64,000 bases of DNA from Sipunculus nudus (GCA_026874595.1 CM049321.1:20308979-20372978), one strand, 5' to 3'; shown: positions 12,926-23,100, numbered from the stretch's first letter. The notes: a model not told the origin generated them from the sequence alone. Numbers and translations are program-made.

Positions 12926-13930
12926 TTATTCCGCATTATCAGAATGAATTGTAGGACTTTTATTTCTTCCAGCTTCTGATGGTCTGCTCTTTGAATTTAT
13001 ACATTTCACAACATGGTTGTCATCATCCCAAACGTACACTTTGTCATCAATGAGTAATTTATCATATCTTAGCCGCGCTCTCAGACCCTGGTCTTCTGCC
13101 TCATCCTTTTTTTTGGTTTAAGGTTCCTTCTAGCTTCGCGTACTCTTTCACCGAAATCCTCTTGAACATACACATGGGAATTACTCTTTTTAAGTTCTTT
13201 GCGAGCTGTATCAGCACTTTTTCCTTGTCTTTATACCTTTCAAACCTCGCAATAATTGGTCTCGGCTTTCCAGGGGCACTCCATGGCAGTCTGTGAGCCC
13301 TTGCAATTTCTATCTCTTCCTCACTGTCATCTAAATTCATTTCATCCCTCATGACTTTCCTTACTTTGGTTTCATAGTCAGCCCATAAATATGAGATTGT
13401 CTCTTTTGGCTTGCTCCTCTAATTTATCAACCAATCGTTTGTTCTCTTGTCGAACCTCCTTTATCTCTTCTTGAAGGTTTTCTACTTTATTTGTCAAGTC
13501 TCTGACAATATCTAATAGATTTTCTTCGGTTACTATATTGTTTTTTGCCCAAGGCCTACCCTGACTCTGCATTAAGGGCCTTGCTTCAGGGTTTAACTCG
13601 GTTGTTTCCTAATATCGCTCACCAGCTGACAGACGTGGTCGTCTTGTTTGTCCCTGCTTGACCGCTCCTGGCTAGTGCTTCTAGTGACCCTGATATGTGA
13701 AAGGATCATGGTCTGCTCCTCCCCTGGTTTATTCTTGGGTGCTTTCGGTCCCGGGGGACCTGGGTTAGACTCCACGTCCCCTCCCTGAAGTATACGGCCA
13801 GGCAGGTTGCAGGCCTTAAAATCAAGGCCATTCCTGTCATTTTGATGACCGGTACCGAGAATTTTTCTTTGATCTTTGGCTGCGTATAGCAACCAATGCT
13901 GTCCCTCCACACAGAAGTGCTGACACCCAT
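12926..13930 (-). pseudogene. LINE ORF1: 2A leader, coiled coil and RRM-like nucleic-acid-binding protein (frameshifted)
   Basis: ORF1 proteins of this type bind element RNA and act as chaperones. The start MGVS at 13930 matches the start of the plus-strand ORF1. A leader of about 60 codons ends in GDVESNPGP (13755-13781), a 2A-like motif expected to make the ribosome skip the G-P bond. The leader and the 2A motif lie in different frames here, separated by an indel in the AGGGAGGGGA run near 13783. Next come a coiled coil (13570-13380) and an RRM-like region (AHRLPWSAPGKPRPIIARF, near 13300). The C-terminal part ends SDNAE-stop at 12926. At least three frame changes make the copy non-functional. 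Confidence 0.75.
13755..13781 (-). other. 2A-like motif GDVESNPGP
   Basis: It matches the DxExNPGP consensus of 2A 'stop-carry on' peptides. 2A motifs at the N-terminus of ORF1 are known in APE-type LINEs of several animals. In this copy the upstream leader is out of frame. Confidence 0.8.
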
Positions 13931-14067
13931 TTGTCAGCCTGGTCTTTAAATAAACTTCAATGACCAGCAGATGTCTTAAACTTTCTTACTTTTTGTTTTC
14001 AGTTCAATATTTTCAAGTGGCTTCTTGCCGGCTATACACCCTCTACAAACTACTTTTGACCTCCATT

Positions 14068-14079
14068 CTAGAATCATTC
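14068..14079. repeat. Target-site duplication, minus-strand LINE (5' side)
   Basis: CTAGAATCATTC, identical to 8549-8560. Confidence 0.8.
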
Positions 14080-14537
14080 GAACAAACTTGAGAGAGAATG
14101 ATTCAGGGATTATTCAATAAAAAAAATAAACGTTTAACTGGACAGAATCGGAGAAGATTTTAACTTTTTTAGCTTTTCTACGGAATACCTCTATAAATGC
14201 AGGTAGCAGAAAAAGCTCAGACCGATAAAGTTTGACATGTGACTCATTCTTCCATAAAATCTGGTGCTGCTTGCTCCGAAGGTTTTTTTTTTTTTAGATA
14301 GCATGGGATAACGTACGGACGACGGCTGATGCCGGCCGGACGGACGACGCCGCGCCATCGAATAGGCTCACAGGTTTGCTAAACACATTTAGGGAGTTCC
14401 TCAATGTACTCTTGTGTTTTTTATTCGTGATGTTTCCTGAACTGATTTCTAATGTTCAACTACCTTGATTCCAAGTGTTCAACTTGTTTCTCCTATGTAC
14501 GATTTAGGACATTATTTACAAGGTATTCTGTAAACGC
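14080..14537. other. Host spacer between two head-to-head LINEs
   Basis: About 460 bp of pre-insertion DNA lies between the two LINEs. It contains a T11 run (14283-14295) and a GC-rich CGGACGACG / GCCGGCCGGACGGACGACGC patch (14317-14352). No gene is seen. Confidence 0.6.
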
Positions 14538-14550
14538 ACTCTTTAGAGGG
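14538..14550. repeat. Target-site duplication, plus-strand LINE (5' side)
   Basis: ACTCTTTAGAGGG here is repeated exactly at 19587-19599. Confidence 0.85.
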
Positions 14551-14552
14551 GG

Positions 14553-14566
14553 AGCGCCATCTAGCG
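14553..14566 (-). promoter_or_regulatory. CTCF-like motif in the LINE 5' UTR
   Basis: AGCGCCATCTAGCG with its flank reads, on the minus strand, as CCGCTAGATGGCGC. This fits the animal CTCF core (CCASYAGRKGGCRS) at all but one position. Whether it binds CTCF or serves the element promoter is an inference. Confidence 0.4.
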
Positions 14567-14683
14567 GTGAGGTGACTTGACGTGGTCTTCTTCGCTCTGA
14601 CGAAAAAAATTATTTTTCTCTAGAAAGTAAGCATCACCTACACTCAACCTGCCACTGAAAGATACTTTGTATAATAAGGACTT

Positions 14684-15745
14684 ATGGGTGTGAGTTTGGA
14701 GGCAAACCGAGCCCGCATTGGCTTGTACGGGCCTGGACCATGCAGGAAGCCACGATGGAGGGTCCCGGTGCTGTTACTACTCAACTATGGCACGAAGGTA
14801 CGTGGGTGTGTGAAACTGGCTTTCATTATCGCCCTCCTCCTCGTTTGTTGTGGAGATGTGGAGGTGAACCCCGGCCCACCACCGACCGGTCCCAAGGCTA
14901 AGCAGACTGATGTAACCACCCCAGCCCAGCAGAGGACCCTACGACCAACACAGGCCAGGTTGAACAGGTCAGAGAGTGGGGACCTTAGTTTGGTCATGAA
15001 CAAAGGGGAAGGACAGCAGGGTGCGACAGCTAAGCCGGTTCCGGATGAGGCAGGACGTCCCACTCCCTCCAGCAGAGATACCACCAGTCCCCAGGCCCGA
15101 CCGATGGAACAGCATGACTTGGACACACCAGAGGGACTAAAACGACAAGTTATGTATTTAACAAGCCACCTCTCGACCCTTGAACAGGAACTGAACAATG
15201 TTAATGACAGATTATCTAAGGCAGAGGCAGAGAATACAGAACTACGCAATAAATGTGATAAATTAGAAAATCAGTCTAGGCGGAACAACTTGTTGTTCCA
15301 TGGTATCCCAGAAAGTAATGGACGGGAAAGCTGGGAAGAATGTGAACAGAAAGTAAAATCAGTAATGAAGGACAAAATGGGAATGAATTCAGAAACTGTA
15401 GATAATGAAATTAGTATCGAAAGAGCACACCGGTTACCTGTTAAGTCTAGAGATGGAAAGCCAAGACCTGTAATTGTAAAATTTGTGTACTATAAACAGA
15501 AAGAAAGTGTCATGAAACAGGCAAGACAAACATTGAAAGATTCAGATTTCAGAGTATCGCATGATTTTAGTGAACATGTCAGGCTTGCAAGGCGTAATCT
15601 TATCCCCTTTATGGTAAAGGCTAGAGAAGATAACAAAGAAGCTTTCCTATCTTTTGATAAACTTTCTATTGAAGGACAAATGTTCAAATGGGATTTTGAT
15701 TCAAATTCAAAAGTGATGGTAGGGAAAACTAAGAACGATAAATAA
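14684..15745 (+). CDS. LINE ORF1: 2A-terminated signal-like leader, coiled coil, RRM-like domain
   Basis: An intact 353-residue ORF1. Residues 1-64 form a leader whose end is hydrophobic (LAFIIALLLVCC, about 45-56) and runs straight into GDVEVNPGP (57-65), a 2A-like motif. Cleavage by ribosomal skipping would fall between G64 and P65. Residues 66-150 are low-complexity and Pro/Ser/Thr-rich. A coiled coil spans about 150-200 (heptads in SHLSTLEQEL and ENTELRNKCDKL). The RRM-like core follows (NNLLFHGIPE, IERAHRLP, GKPRPVIVKF; about 200-268), then a basic C-terminal domain to 340. The protein should bind element RNA as a trimer, as L1 ORF1p does; that is by family analogy. The ATG gives the same MGVS start as the minus-strand LINE. 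ORF1 ends TAA at 15743-15745, in frame with ORF2. Confidence 0.9.
   Translation: MGVSLEANRARIGLYGPGPCRKPRWRVPVLLLLNYGTKVRGCVKLAFIIALLLVCCGDVEVNPGPPPTGPKAKQTDVTTPAQQRTLRPTQARLNRSESGDLSLVMNKGEGQQGATAKPVPDEAGRPTPSSRDTTSPQARPMEQHDLDTPEGLKRQVMYLTSHLSTLEQELNNVNDRLSKAEAENTELRNKCDKLENQSRRNNLLFHGIPESNGRESWEECEQKVKSVMKDKMGMNSETVDNEISIERAHRLPVKSRDGKPRPVIVKFVYYKQKESVMKQARQTLKDSDFRVSHDFSEHVRLARRNLIPFMVKAREDNKEAFLSFDKLSIEGQMFKWDFDSNSKVMVGKTKNDK
14852..14878 (+). other. 2A-like motif GDVEVNPGP
   Basis: It codes residues 57-65 of ORF1 and matches DxExNPGP. It is preceded directly by a hydrophobic stretch of about 12 residues ending in CC. 2A peptides that overlap a signal sequence have been described in echinoderm proteins; the same arrangement here is an inference from the sequence. 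Confidence 0.85.
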
Positions 15746-18700
15746 CGGTTAGGCCAGGGTCTGAATGTTTCCAAAACACTTGTGAAATCTGTATTGTTAC
15801 CAGTTTCAGATGCTGATCAACCGGATGACAGAGATGTTGTTGAACTAATTTCACCATACCAGCACTGTACTAACACTGAGACTGCACGTGCACCAGAAAA
15901 ACAGGTAAGCACATGTTCACATACTAATTCAGGCACACTTACTAAACCTCTCAGTTTATGTAATGCTGAAAATAATACTGTAAACTTTGTTTCATGGAAT
16001 GCTGGGGGTCTGAAAAACAAGATTGATTCTGCAGAATTTTTAGATTTAATAAATGATTCTGATATATTGTGTATTGTGGAAACTTGGGCATCTTGTGAAG
16101 AAGAGTTAACTATTACTTTGAACAATTTCTGTACTTTGCAAGTGTTAGAGATAAAGTTGGCAGAGGAGGAATAATTGTATGTGTAAGAAAGAATTGCAAT
16201 TTTAAGATAATCAACATTAAAAAATATACAGATATAATTGTTTTAATCCTGGATGGTGAAGCTTTTAATTTGGATAAACCTGTTCTATTATTATGTGCAT
16301 ATATTGCTCCAGAGGGTTCAGTATTATATGAAACTTTAGATGAAAGTGATGGAATAGTAAGACTAGAAAATATTTTGGTAGATATTGTAACAAAATATGG
16401 AGATTTATATGTCATTTTAATGGGCGATTTGAATGCTAGGATTGGTGAAATGTGTGATTACATAGAAAATGATCATTTAGGATTTATTGGTTTAAATGAA
16501 ACTTACCCTTCGGATGAATTTCAAATGTGTAGAAATTCAAAGGATGGCAGGACTAACAAATTTGGTTTTTCATTACAACAGTTGTGTTGTGCTTTTAATA
16601 TTCATATACTGAATGGTAGAATTCCACCAGATCTTGAAGGTGAATACACATGTGTAACACATGCTGGACAGAGTGTTATTGACTATATTGTTGCTAGTGC
16701 TGAACTATTTGTTAAAATAGAATCATTTTCTGTTTTAAGGTTAGATTTATCAGATCATTATCCAGTGAAATGTACAATAAGATTTGAATCTGACAGAAAA
16801 GTTCCAAAAAATTTGGTGTTCATGACTCCATGGATAAAGTACAAACTTAAAACACAGGCCATTGATGAACTTATAGATGATCATTTATATAATAGACATA
16901 CATGTAATTTTGAACATTATGTTCAACAAGATGTGGATAAGGCTGTTGAATACTTGAACAGGGTGATACACAACTTTACTATTCCTAAAATGTATAAGAA
17001 AAAAAAGAGGTGGTCACAACCAGATTGGTGGGATGAGGATTGTGCCCAAGCAAAGCTAATAAAATTTTCAGCACTTGATGAATATAGGAGATCTGGTAAT
17101 TTATATGATTTGAACATGTATAAAATGAAAAGACAACAATTTAAAAACCTATGTGATAATAAAAAGAAGTCTAAACAACAGTCTACAATGATACACTTAT
17201 CAAATATTAAGAATATAAATGATTTATGGGTCTGTATTAAAAAGTACCTTAAGAAAGAGAATAGTGTTAATCATATTCCAGCAAACGAATGGTTTAATTA
17301 CTTTAGAGCTTTGCTGAATGAAAATAAAAACAATGTTAAAGAAGAATTTTGCCTTATGGCTAACATATACTTCAAAAATAATTATAACAGAGGGTCTGTA
17401 TGTGGGTCCCTTAACAATGAAATAACGGTATTTGAAATAAGACATGCAGTAAATCAGATGCAAAGTGGTAAATCTGCTGGACCAGATGGGCTACAAGTTG
17501 ATATTATTAAGTCACTTTTAGAAATTATTTTGCCCTTATTACATACTTTGTTTAACAGTGTTTTCAATAAGGGATCATTCCCTGGTGAATGGAGTAAGGC
17601 AATCATATTTCCTCTACACAAGAAAGGTCCTTTAAATGATCCTAGTAATTATAGAGGGATATCATTATTGAATGTTACAGGAAAAATATTCACTAAAGTT
17701 TTGAATAATAGGCTCTCTCAGTATGTGCAGGAAATGAATATTTTATCCGAGTCTCAAGGTGGTTATAGAAAGGGGTATTCTACCATTGACCAAGCATATG
17801 TCTTGCATGCTTTAGTTCAGAAATACTTAGTTAAAAGAAAAGGAAGGTTTTATTGTTTATATATTGATTTTGCAAAAGCTTTTGACTGTGTGCAACATAA
17901 TTTATTGTGGTATGTCTTATTGAAACAGGGTCAAAATGGTAAAATATTAAATGTTATAAAATCAATGTATTCAAAAATGCAGTCTTGTATATTAACTGAC
18001 GGTGGTCTTACCGATTATTTCTCATGCTCATTAGGTACCAGACAGGGTTGCATGGTAAGTCCATTATTATTTTCCTTATTTATAAATGAGTATTGTAATA
18101 TGTTACATAGAAGTGATTGTAAAGGGATATATGTTAATGATAATCTTTCCAATGTAATGACTTTATTATTTGCAGATGATATGGTTAATTGTGCAGATAC
18201 TGTTGGTAGACTTCAGCAACAGATTAATCTCTTGCACAATTTTTGTGAAAAATATGGTTTTAAAATTAACACAGATAAAACTAAAATTATGGTTTTTAGA
18301 AAAGGTGGTCCTTTACGAAAAGTTGAAAGATGGTATTTAAATGGTAAACAGTTAGAAGTGGTTCCATACTATAAATATCTTGGTATTACTTTCTCAACAA
18401 AATTATCTTGGTCAAAAACACAACAACAGCAAGCTTTGCAAGCAAACAAAGCTGTATGTATGATTAAAAAATTCAGTAAAAAGTGTAAATATGTTAGTAC
18501 TAAACATCTCTTTTATCTTTTTGATCAAATGGTAGTGCCAGTATTAATATATGGATGCGAATTATGGGGCTTTAAGAAATCAGAAACTATAGAGAGAGTG
18601 CAGTACACATTTTGTAAATATATTTTAAATGTAGGCCAGAATACTCCAAATGCAGCAGCATTAGGGGATTGTGGCAGATTTCCTTTGTTTGTAACTTGTT

Positions 18701-19370
18701 TATTACGTTGTGTTAAGTTTTGGGTTAAATTACTTTATATGCCAGAACATAGGTATCAGAAACAAGTGTACAGTTTGTTGAGGAATTTAGACAACAGTGG
18801 TAAATCAAATTGGGTATCTCAAGTAAGAACATTGCTATTTGAGTCTGGTTTTGGATATGTTTGGATGGCATAGTATGTTGGAGATGCGAATAAATTTTTG
18901 AAAGAATTTGAAATTAAAATAAGGGAATGGGTATTCAAAACTGGCATATTGATATTGAGTTGTGTAGTAAATTATATTATTATGGTGCTTTCAAATCTAT
19001 GCTAACTCTTGAAAAGTATTTATATTGTATTCCTAATAAGAAACATCGCATAGCACTTGCTAAACTTCGATGCTCCAATCATGAATTGGCTATAGAAATA
19101 GGTCGTCAAAATGATATATCTCGTGAAGAGAGGATCTGTAAATATTGTTTACATCATGGATACAATATTGTTGAGGATGAAGCTCACTTTATGCAAGAAT
19201 GTATTCTATATAATGATTTGAGGATAAAATACTTTAGACAAGACTTACATTACCCAAGTGAAAAAAACTTTATTAAATTATTCAATTTAGACAATCATAT
19301 TGAGATAATGAATGTTGCTGCATATGTATATTATTCCTTTTTGAGGAGACAAAGAATAATAGATGGTTAA
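15746..19370 (+). pseudogene. LINE ORF2: APE endonuclease + reverse transcriptase (three lesions)
   Basis: The predicted product of about 1,200 residues nicks DNA and reverse-transcribes the element. The endonuclease shows VSWNAGGLKN (15990), CIVETW, LMGDLNARIG (about 16420), SVIDYIVAS and LSDHYPV (about 16750). The reverse transcriptase shows SAGPDGL (17470), YIDFAKAFD (17860), GTRQGCMVSPLLF (18040) and LLFADDMV with the catalytic FADD at 18169-18180. The C-terminus has CKYCLHHG...HFMQECILYNDLR (19136-19230). Lesions are a frameshift near 16135, TAG at 18871-18873 where the sister element has a Gln codon, and a frameshift near 18900-18930. No ATG opens the frame between the ORF1 stop and the endonuclease. 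ORF2 is in the same frame as ORF1, across a TAA CGG junction. Confidence 0.9.
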
Positions 19371-19543
19371 AGTATGTGTTACATACTCACTGATGATGGC
19401 AATATAGATACATTGTGTACTAAGGTATGCAGTCATGTTACATGTGTTTGTTGCATTATATATTAATTAATAATAAGACTGCTACTTTATGTTCTATTAA
19501 TGCAATTATTTGATTGAATTATTGTTGAAATGTTTGGAACTTT

Positions 19544-19555
19544 GGGCCTGAGGCC
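19544..19555 (+). promoter_or_regulatory. Conserved LINE 3'-end motif GGGCCTGAGGCC
   Basis: Identical to the motif at 8599-8610 in the other LINE and 31 bp before the insertion end. It is followed by CTGAATAAA, a likely polyadenylation signal. Confidence 0.6.
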
Positions 19556-19586
19556 TTTTTCCTGAATAAACTCTGTTCTGTTCTGT

Positions 19587-19599
19587 ACTCTTTAGAGGG
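19587..19599. repeat. Target-site duplication, plus-strand LINE (3' side)
   Basis: ACTCTTTAGAGGG, identical to 14538-14550. Confidence 0.85.
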
Positions 19600-20239
19600 T
19601 ACTTTTCAGTAATTCCCTGATTGATGTATCAAGAGACTAAATGACCTCCGAGGTGTCATCAAATGAACGGGCATTCTAACAGTATTTCAAAATGATTGAC
19701 ATTGTTGTTAAAAGGCATTCCTAAAATCAGAAATATCGCCAAGTGTTTTTGCATTCTGTCGTTAGCTAGAAATGACACTTTCAATCTGTTCTATGTCACT
19801 CTGTCCCAAAAATATGCCATATCTAGGTGAATATTGCCTGTTCCCTGAAAAAAAGGCTAATTATGACCTTGACCTTAATGCATGAGATGACCAAATCAAT
19901 GGGCACCATCAAGAAAAATGGAACTTGTGTTTTATGTAACTTGGTTGCAAAGAAATGCCATGACGTTTTGAGCCTGCTTTCTCATTGACCTTGCCCTGAA
20001 TGCATGGCGTATACCTTTCGAGATCTCAGATGTGTAGTTGGAAATGAAAGCATAGTTTCTTTGGGACTTAGTTATGAACATAATATTACCTTATTTAAAA
20101 TTTTTAGCCTTATAATGATAACTATTGGTAATGAATGGATTCGGAAGTCGGGTTATTTCTGCAATTAAACATAATCAATGAATCCATTTTCACTGAAACC
20201 CTGTGATATATTTCTTCCAGCCTCATTCGGTCCTTGTTG
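19600..20239. other. Unassigned DNA
   Basis: No gene or known repeat family is recognised. The phrase ATGACCTTGACCTTAATGCATGAGATGACC (19862) is loosely repeated at 19985 (TTGACCTTGCCCTGAATGCATGGCG). This suggests a decayed local duplication of about 120 bp. Confidence 0.35.
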
Positions 20240-20640
20240 GGACTAATAGTTGGGTAGAGGAGAAAGGATGTCTACGCCTCTGACGCAGCCGTTGCATACT
20301 GCATTCTTCCCAGACCTCCCTTGTTTAAACCGCTGCTTTGTACAGCAAGGTTCTCTGGATTCCAGGGCAAAAGCGTGTAATCAGTGTTGTATCGCATTGG
20401 TATCCAACTTCAAATTTTTAACATGTGACACCCTCTCTCGATGGTCCGATTCTTGGGCCTGTGCCAGAACTTTTGTAACCAGACCAACAAAAGCGGGTGT
20501 CGTATGTTTAAAATTAGGAACTGGGCTTGTCCCCCTCTCATTTTTCTGAGTAAACAAGACCCATGCTGACTAAGTTTGTTTACAAGTCTGACCAAGCAGC
20601 AACCCCCTCCCCCGATCCCCTTCTCGTCCAGTCTTTGTCG
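20240..20640 (+). repeat. Dispersed repeat family R1, copy 1
   Basis: It shares blocks in order with 51080-51330: CTTTGTTTAAACCGCTGCTT-like at 20320, GCGTGTAATCA at 20371, and GGCCTGTGCCAGAACT at 20456, followed by GTAACCAGACCA. No coding capacity is seen, so it is probably a non-autonomous mobile element. Ends were not defined. Confidence 0.6.
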
Positions 20641-20799
20641 TCCGTCCCCGAACCTGTGTAATCCTAGTACAGTTTGCACGGTAAACTTCAAAGCTTTTTT
20701 TCGGGCTTCTACTGTGAAGAAACTGGTCTAATGGAGATTCAAACTCTCTCCTAAGATTCGAGACTATCCTTGAAGTCCCTTCCTCTCGTATTTCCGTGC

Positions 20800-22290
20800 T
20801 CTTATGAAACTCAGACCTCGGAAAACTTTCCCAGCCCCTCATTGTGGCTGTTCTTTAGCGTATAGACTAAAAAGCAGATGTCTCAAGTCGTATGTCTGTG
20901 TTACAGCTGATCAGTGTCATCTACTTAAATTACAATCTACCCTACAGGTATTACTTTCTTCAACTCCTATTGTGTTTCTAAATTCACCCATACAACAAAA
21001 CCATTTTTCATTTACATGTTGCTGTTTTCTTAGAAGGTTATTGGACGTCTTTCTTTCTTTAACGTACTGGCAGTGCGCCTCGTATTCAGTTTGGTCATAC
21101 GATACGGCCATAGTTTTTTAGTTAAAGTGATTGGCGATAGAGACTATTAAAGAGCAAGGTGGAACAGACCACTCTCGAGACAAGTGGGATAATCCGTCAA
21201 AATTGAATTTACATAAAATGAAGAAATTCTTTTTATAACTATGTGTTTAAGACTTTTGTTTTATCTTAAAAAGATCTTACATCCAACAGAGTCAATTTAT
21301 TAACAAAAATGTCCAGTTTAAGATTGTAAGCGGACTCCGTAACCGTCTCCCCTTTGAGTTAATCTTATCATGTCCAGCATTAAACATTGTGATGAAACTG
21401 TCTAATAGATAAACCTCCAAACACGTGCGTGGCCTGTAAATGTCAGTGACTGTACATTAAATGTTCCATAAGCCTTGCGTGTTCCGTATTTTCATAACAA
21501 GTACAATCATCAGGTTACAATATGTGTAAATACATTTTTTTTTGTGGGGGGGGGTGCTTAGCCCGATATTCAATTAACCTAACCATGAACTCTTTGGGAC
21601 CTTAATCAGATGTTCATTCAATGAATAATCATGAGCAGAGCAATTGTGAGCAACCAATCAAGTTTACCATTGGCAATGTAAACGATCAATCATTCGCCAA
21701 GCGCAAGATTTGCTACCAGCTACCTAGTGAATAATGATTTTGTCTAACCAGGCACGTAATTCGTATGAGACAAATAATCAAACAAAATTGCCAATCTTAT
21801 CACAATGACTGCGATATATTCATGACTCAAGAACTGAGATATGGCAGTTCCAGGTGATGACGTCTGTCAATGCGACGTCATTCGTCATCGATCTTTGTGA
21901 CGTCACTATTATCACAAAAAAGCTCTCATAACTATAGACATGGAAGGTTTTCTGTGTAAGAGCCTATTTGGGGCCCATAAGCATAATTAGAATAAAAGGG
22001 CGGGGCATAAGGGCTCTGGTGTTGAGGTCAATTGCACCAGGGGCTGAGAACGAACGTATGGTAAGAAAGCGGCTAAATGGAGCATGAACGGAAAACGCTC
22101 TTTATAGGCCCATCTTTAGAAAGACAATTTAAACAAATAAATCACTATTATCACGAGACTTGATTTTGAGCAGTGGCAGAACGGATCTCTCCCAAGCTAT
22201 AACAGATTACAGAGTCCTGGCGGGTTAAGATTTACTTCCTTGGGTCAGGGATTGGTCTTAAAGGTCTAAGACTGTCTCAAAAGTTTGTCA
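20800..22290 (+). repeat. Dispersed repeat family R2, copy 1 (~1.4 kb)
   Basis: It aligns, in inverted orientation, with 51790-52810. Matched landmarks are AGCGTATAGACTAAAAAGC at 20857 (reverse complement at 52730), ACCTCCAAACACGTGCGTGG at 21415 (52210) and ATTGGTCTTAAAGGTCT at 22250 (51800). Order and spacing are kept. No transposase or RT is recognised inside. It includes a T/G-rich homopolymer patch at 21533-21553. Confidence 0.6.
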
Positions 22291-22485
22291 CACATTTACA
22301 GTTTTTATTTAATATTGTTTTATCGTTCACTCTTGGACCACTTGACATGCACATATTTTGAATCCTAAAAACATTATGTACAGTGTGTTCTATAACAATT
22401 TTGATTTTTCAAGGCCAGCTGAAATGTTAAACAAATTTACCAGTTTTACAAAATTTAACTTTAAATCGCTATTTCTCGATGAGTT

Positions 22486-23100
22486 ATGATGAAAACATGC
22501 CAGTTTAATTATACGGAGTGTTATTTATGTAATTTTGAATACGTAGTTTGGATAAAAATATGTATATTGGGCCTGTCAACGACCTTTGACTGTTTACCTC
22601 TTGACCTTCTCTCTCAAAAGTTGATTGCATATGGATTATACACGAATTTCAGTAAAGATGTTAGGGTTTGAAGGTGACTAATTTCATTAAGCTTATTGGT
22701 AGTATCTGTGAAAAAGAATCGAATCAACCAAGGTGTTAAAGAAAAATGGTACAGGTGTAACACTAAAATGTAGGAAAACTATTTTCACTGAATTCTTAAT
22801 GTCTAATTTTAATTTCTGCTTCGTGTGGCATTTTTGAGGTATATAAAATAGAAATATTATAAATTAAGATGTTCAATAAATTACAGAGTAGATTTGTTTT
22901 CTCTGATCAAGAAAAAAAGTTATAAAAAGTGTATGGCATTAGAAACCTATACGATCTTAAATGAAATAAGTCCAGTTTATTTGCAGTATTTTGCAAGTGA
23001 ACATATTTAGGAATGTCTAGCTTTAAAACAAATAATGTAGGGATTTAACCAATCAACTACGCTAGAGCCAAAATATGGAATAATTTAAAAACAATGTAAA
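22486..23100 (+). pseudogene. Fossil LINE reverse transcriptase (second clade)
   Basis: Two separated fragments of a reverse transcriptase ORF remain. LGLSTTFDCLPLDLLSQKL at about 22567-22625 corresponds to RT motif A and its downstream helix (family form: AFDCLPHDLL..KL..YG). MALETYTILNEISPVYLQYF (22933 onward) and YARAKIWNNLKT (about 23058-23093) match the C-terminal region of the same type of ORF2. The frame is broken between them and most of the palm is missing. The sequence type differs from the 2A LINEs, so this is another, older family. Confidence 0.6.

Larger units (their letters stand above)
8561..14067 (-). mobile_element. Full-length CR1/L2-like LINE with 2A-containing ORF1 (decayed copy)
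   Basis: The insertion is about 5.5 kb and is bounded by the 12-bp direct repeat CTAGAATCATTC. Reading on the minus strand it has a short 5' UTR, ORF1 (13930 to 12926), ORF2 (about 12925 to 8893) and a 3' UTR. The 3' UTR carries GGGCCTGAGGCC at 8599-8610 and TTCTGAATAAA just before the end. The same layout and the same 3' signature occur in the plus-strand LINE at 14551-19586. The two are related but clearly diverged subfamilies. Many frameshifts in ORF1 and ORF2 mean this copy cannot make its proteins. The CR1/L2-like assignment rests on the APE endonuclease plus RT layout, the coiled-coil ORF1 and the non-poly(A) 3' end. Confidence 0.85.
14551..19586 (+). mobile_element. Full-length CR1/L2-like LINE with 2A-containing ORF1 (nearly intact)
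   Basis: A 5,036-bp insertion is bounded by a 13-bp target-site duplication. The order is a 5' UTR of about 130 bp opening with GGAGCGCCATCTAGCGG, ORF1 (14684-15745), ORF2 (about 15746-19370), and a 3' UTR. The 3' UTR carries GGGCCTGAGGCC and CTGAATAAACT and ends in the short tandem tail TCTGTTCTGTTCTGT instead of poly(A). Such a tail fits the CR1/L2 group. Only three lesions are found, all in ORF2, so the insertion is fairly young. It is related to, but diverged from, the minus-strand LINE at 8561-14067. Confidence 0.9.

Noticed and set aside
14852-14878. 2A motif as a sign of an integrated RNA virus
   Set aside because: It sits at the N-terminus of a LINE ORF1, followed by an APE-RT ORF2, with a LINE-type target duplication. 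No viral gene is seen.
14785-15249. Minus-strand open frame of 154 codons opposite LINE ORF1, and similar ones at 15490, 15817 and 16113
   Set aside because: They are shadows of the plus-strand ORF1/ORF2; the plus frames carry the recognised domains.
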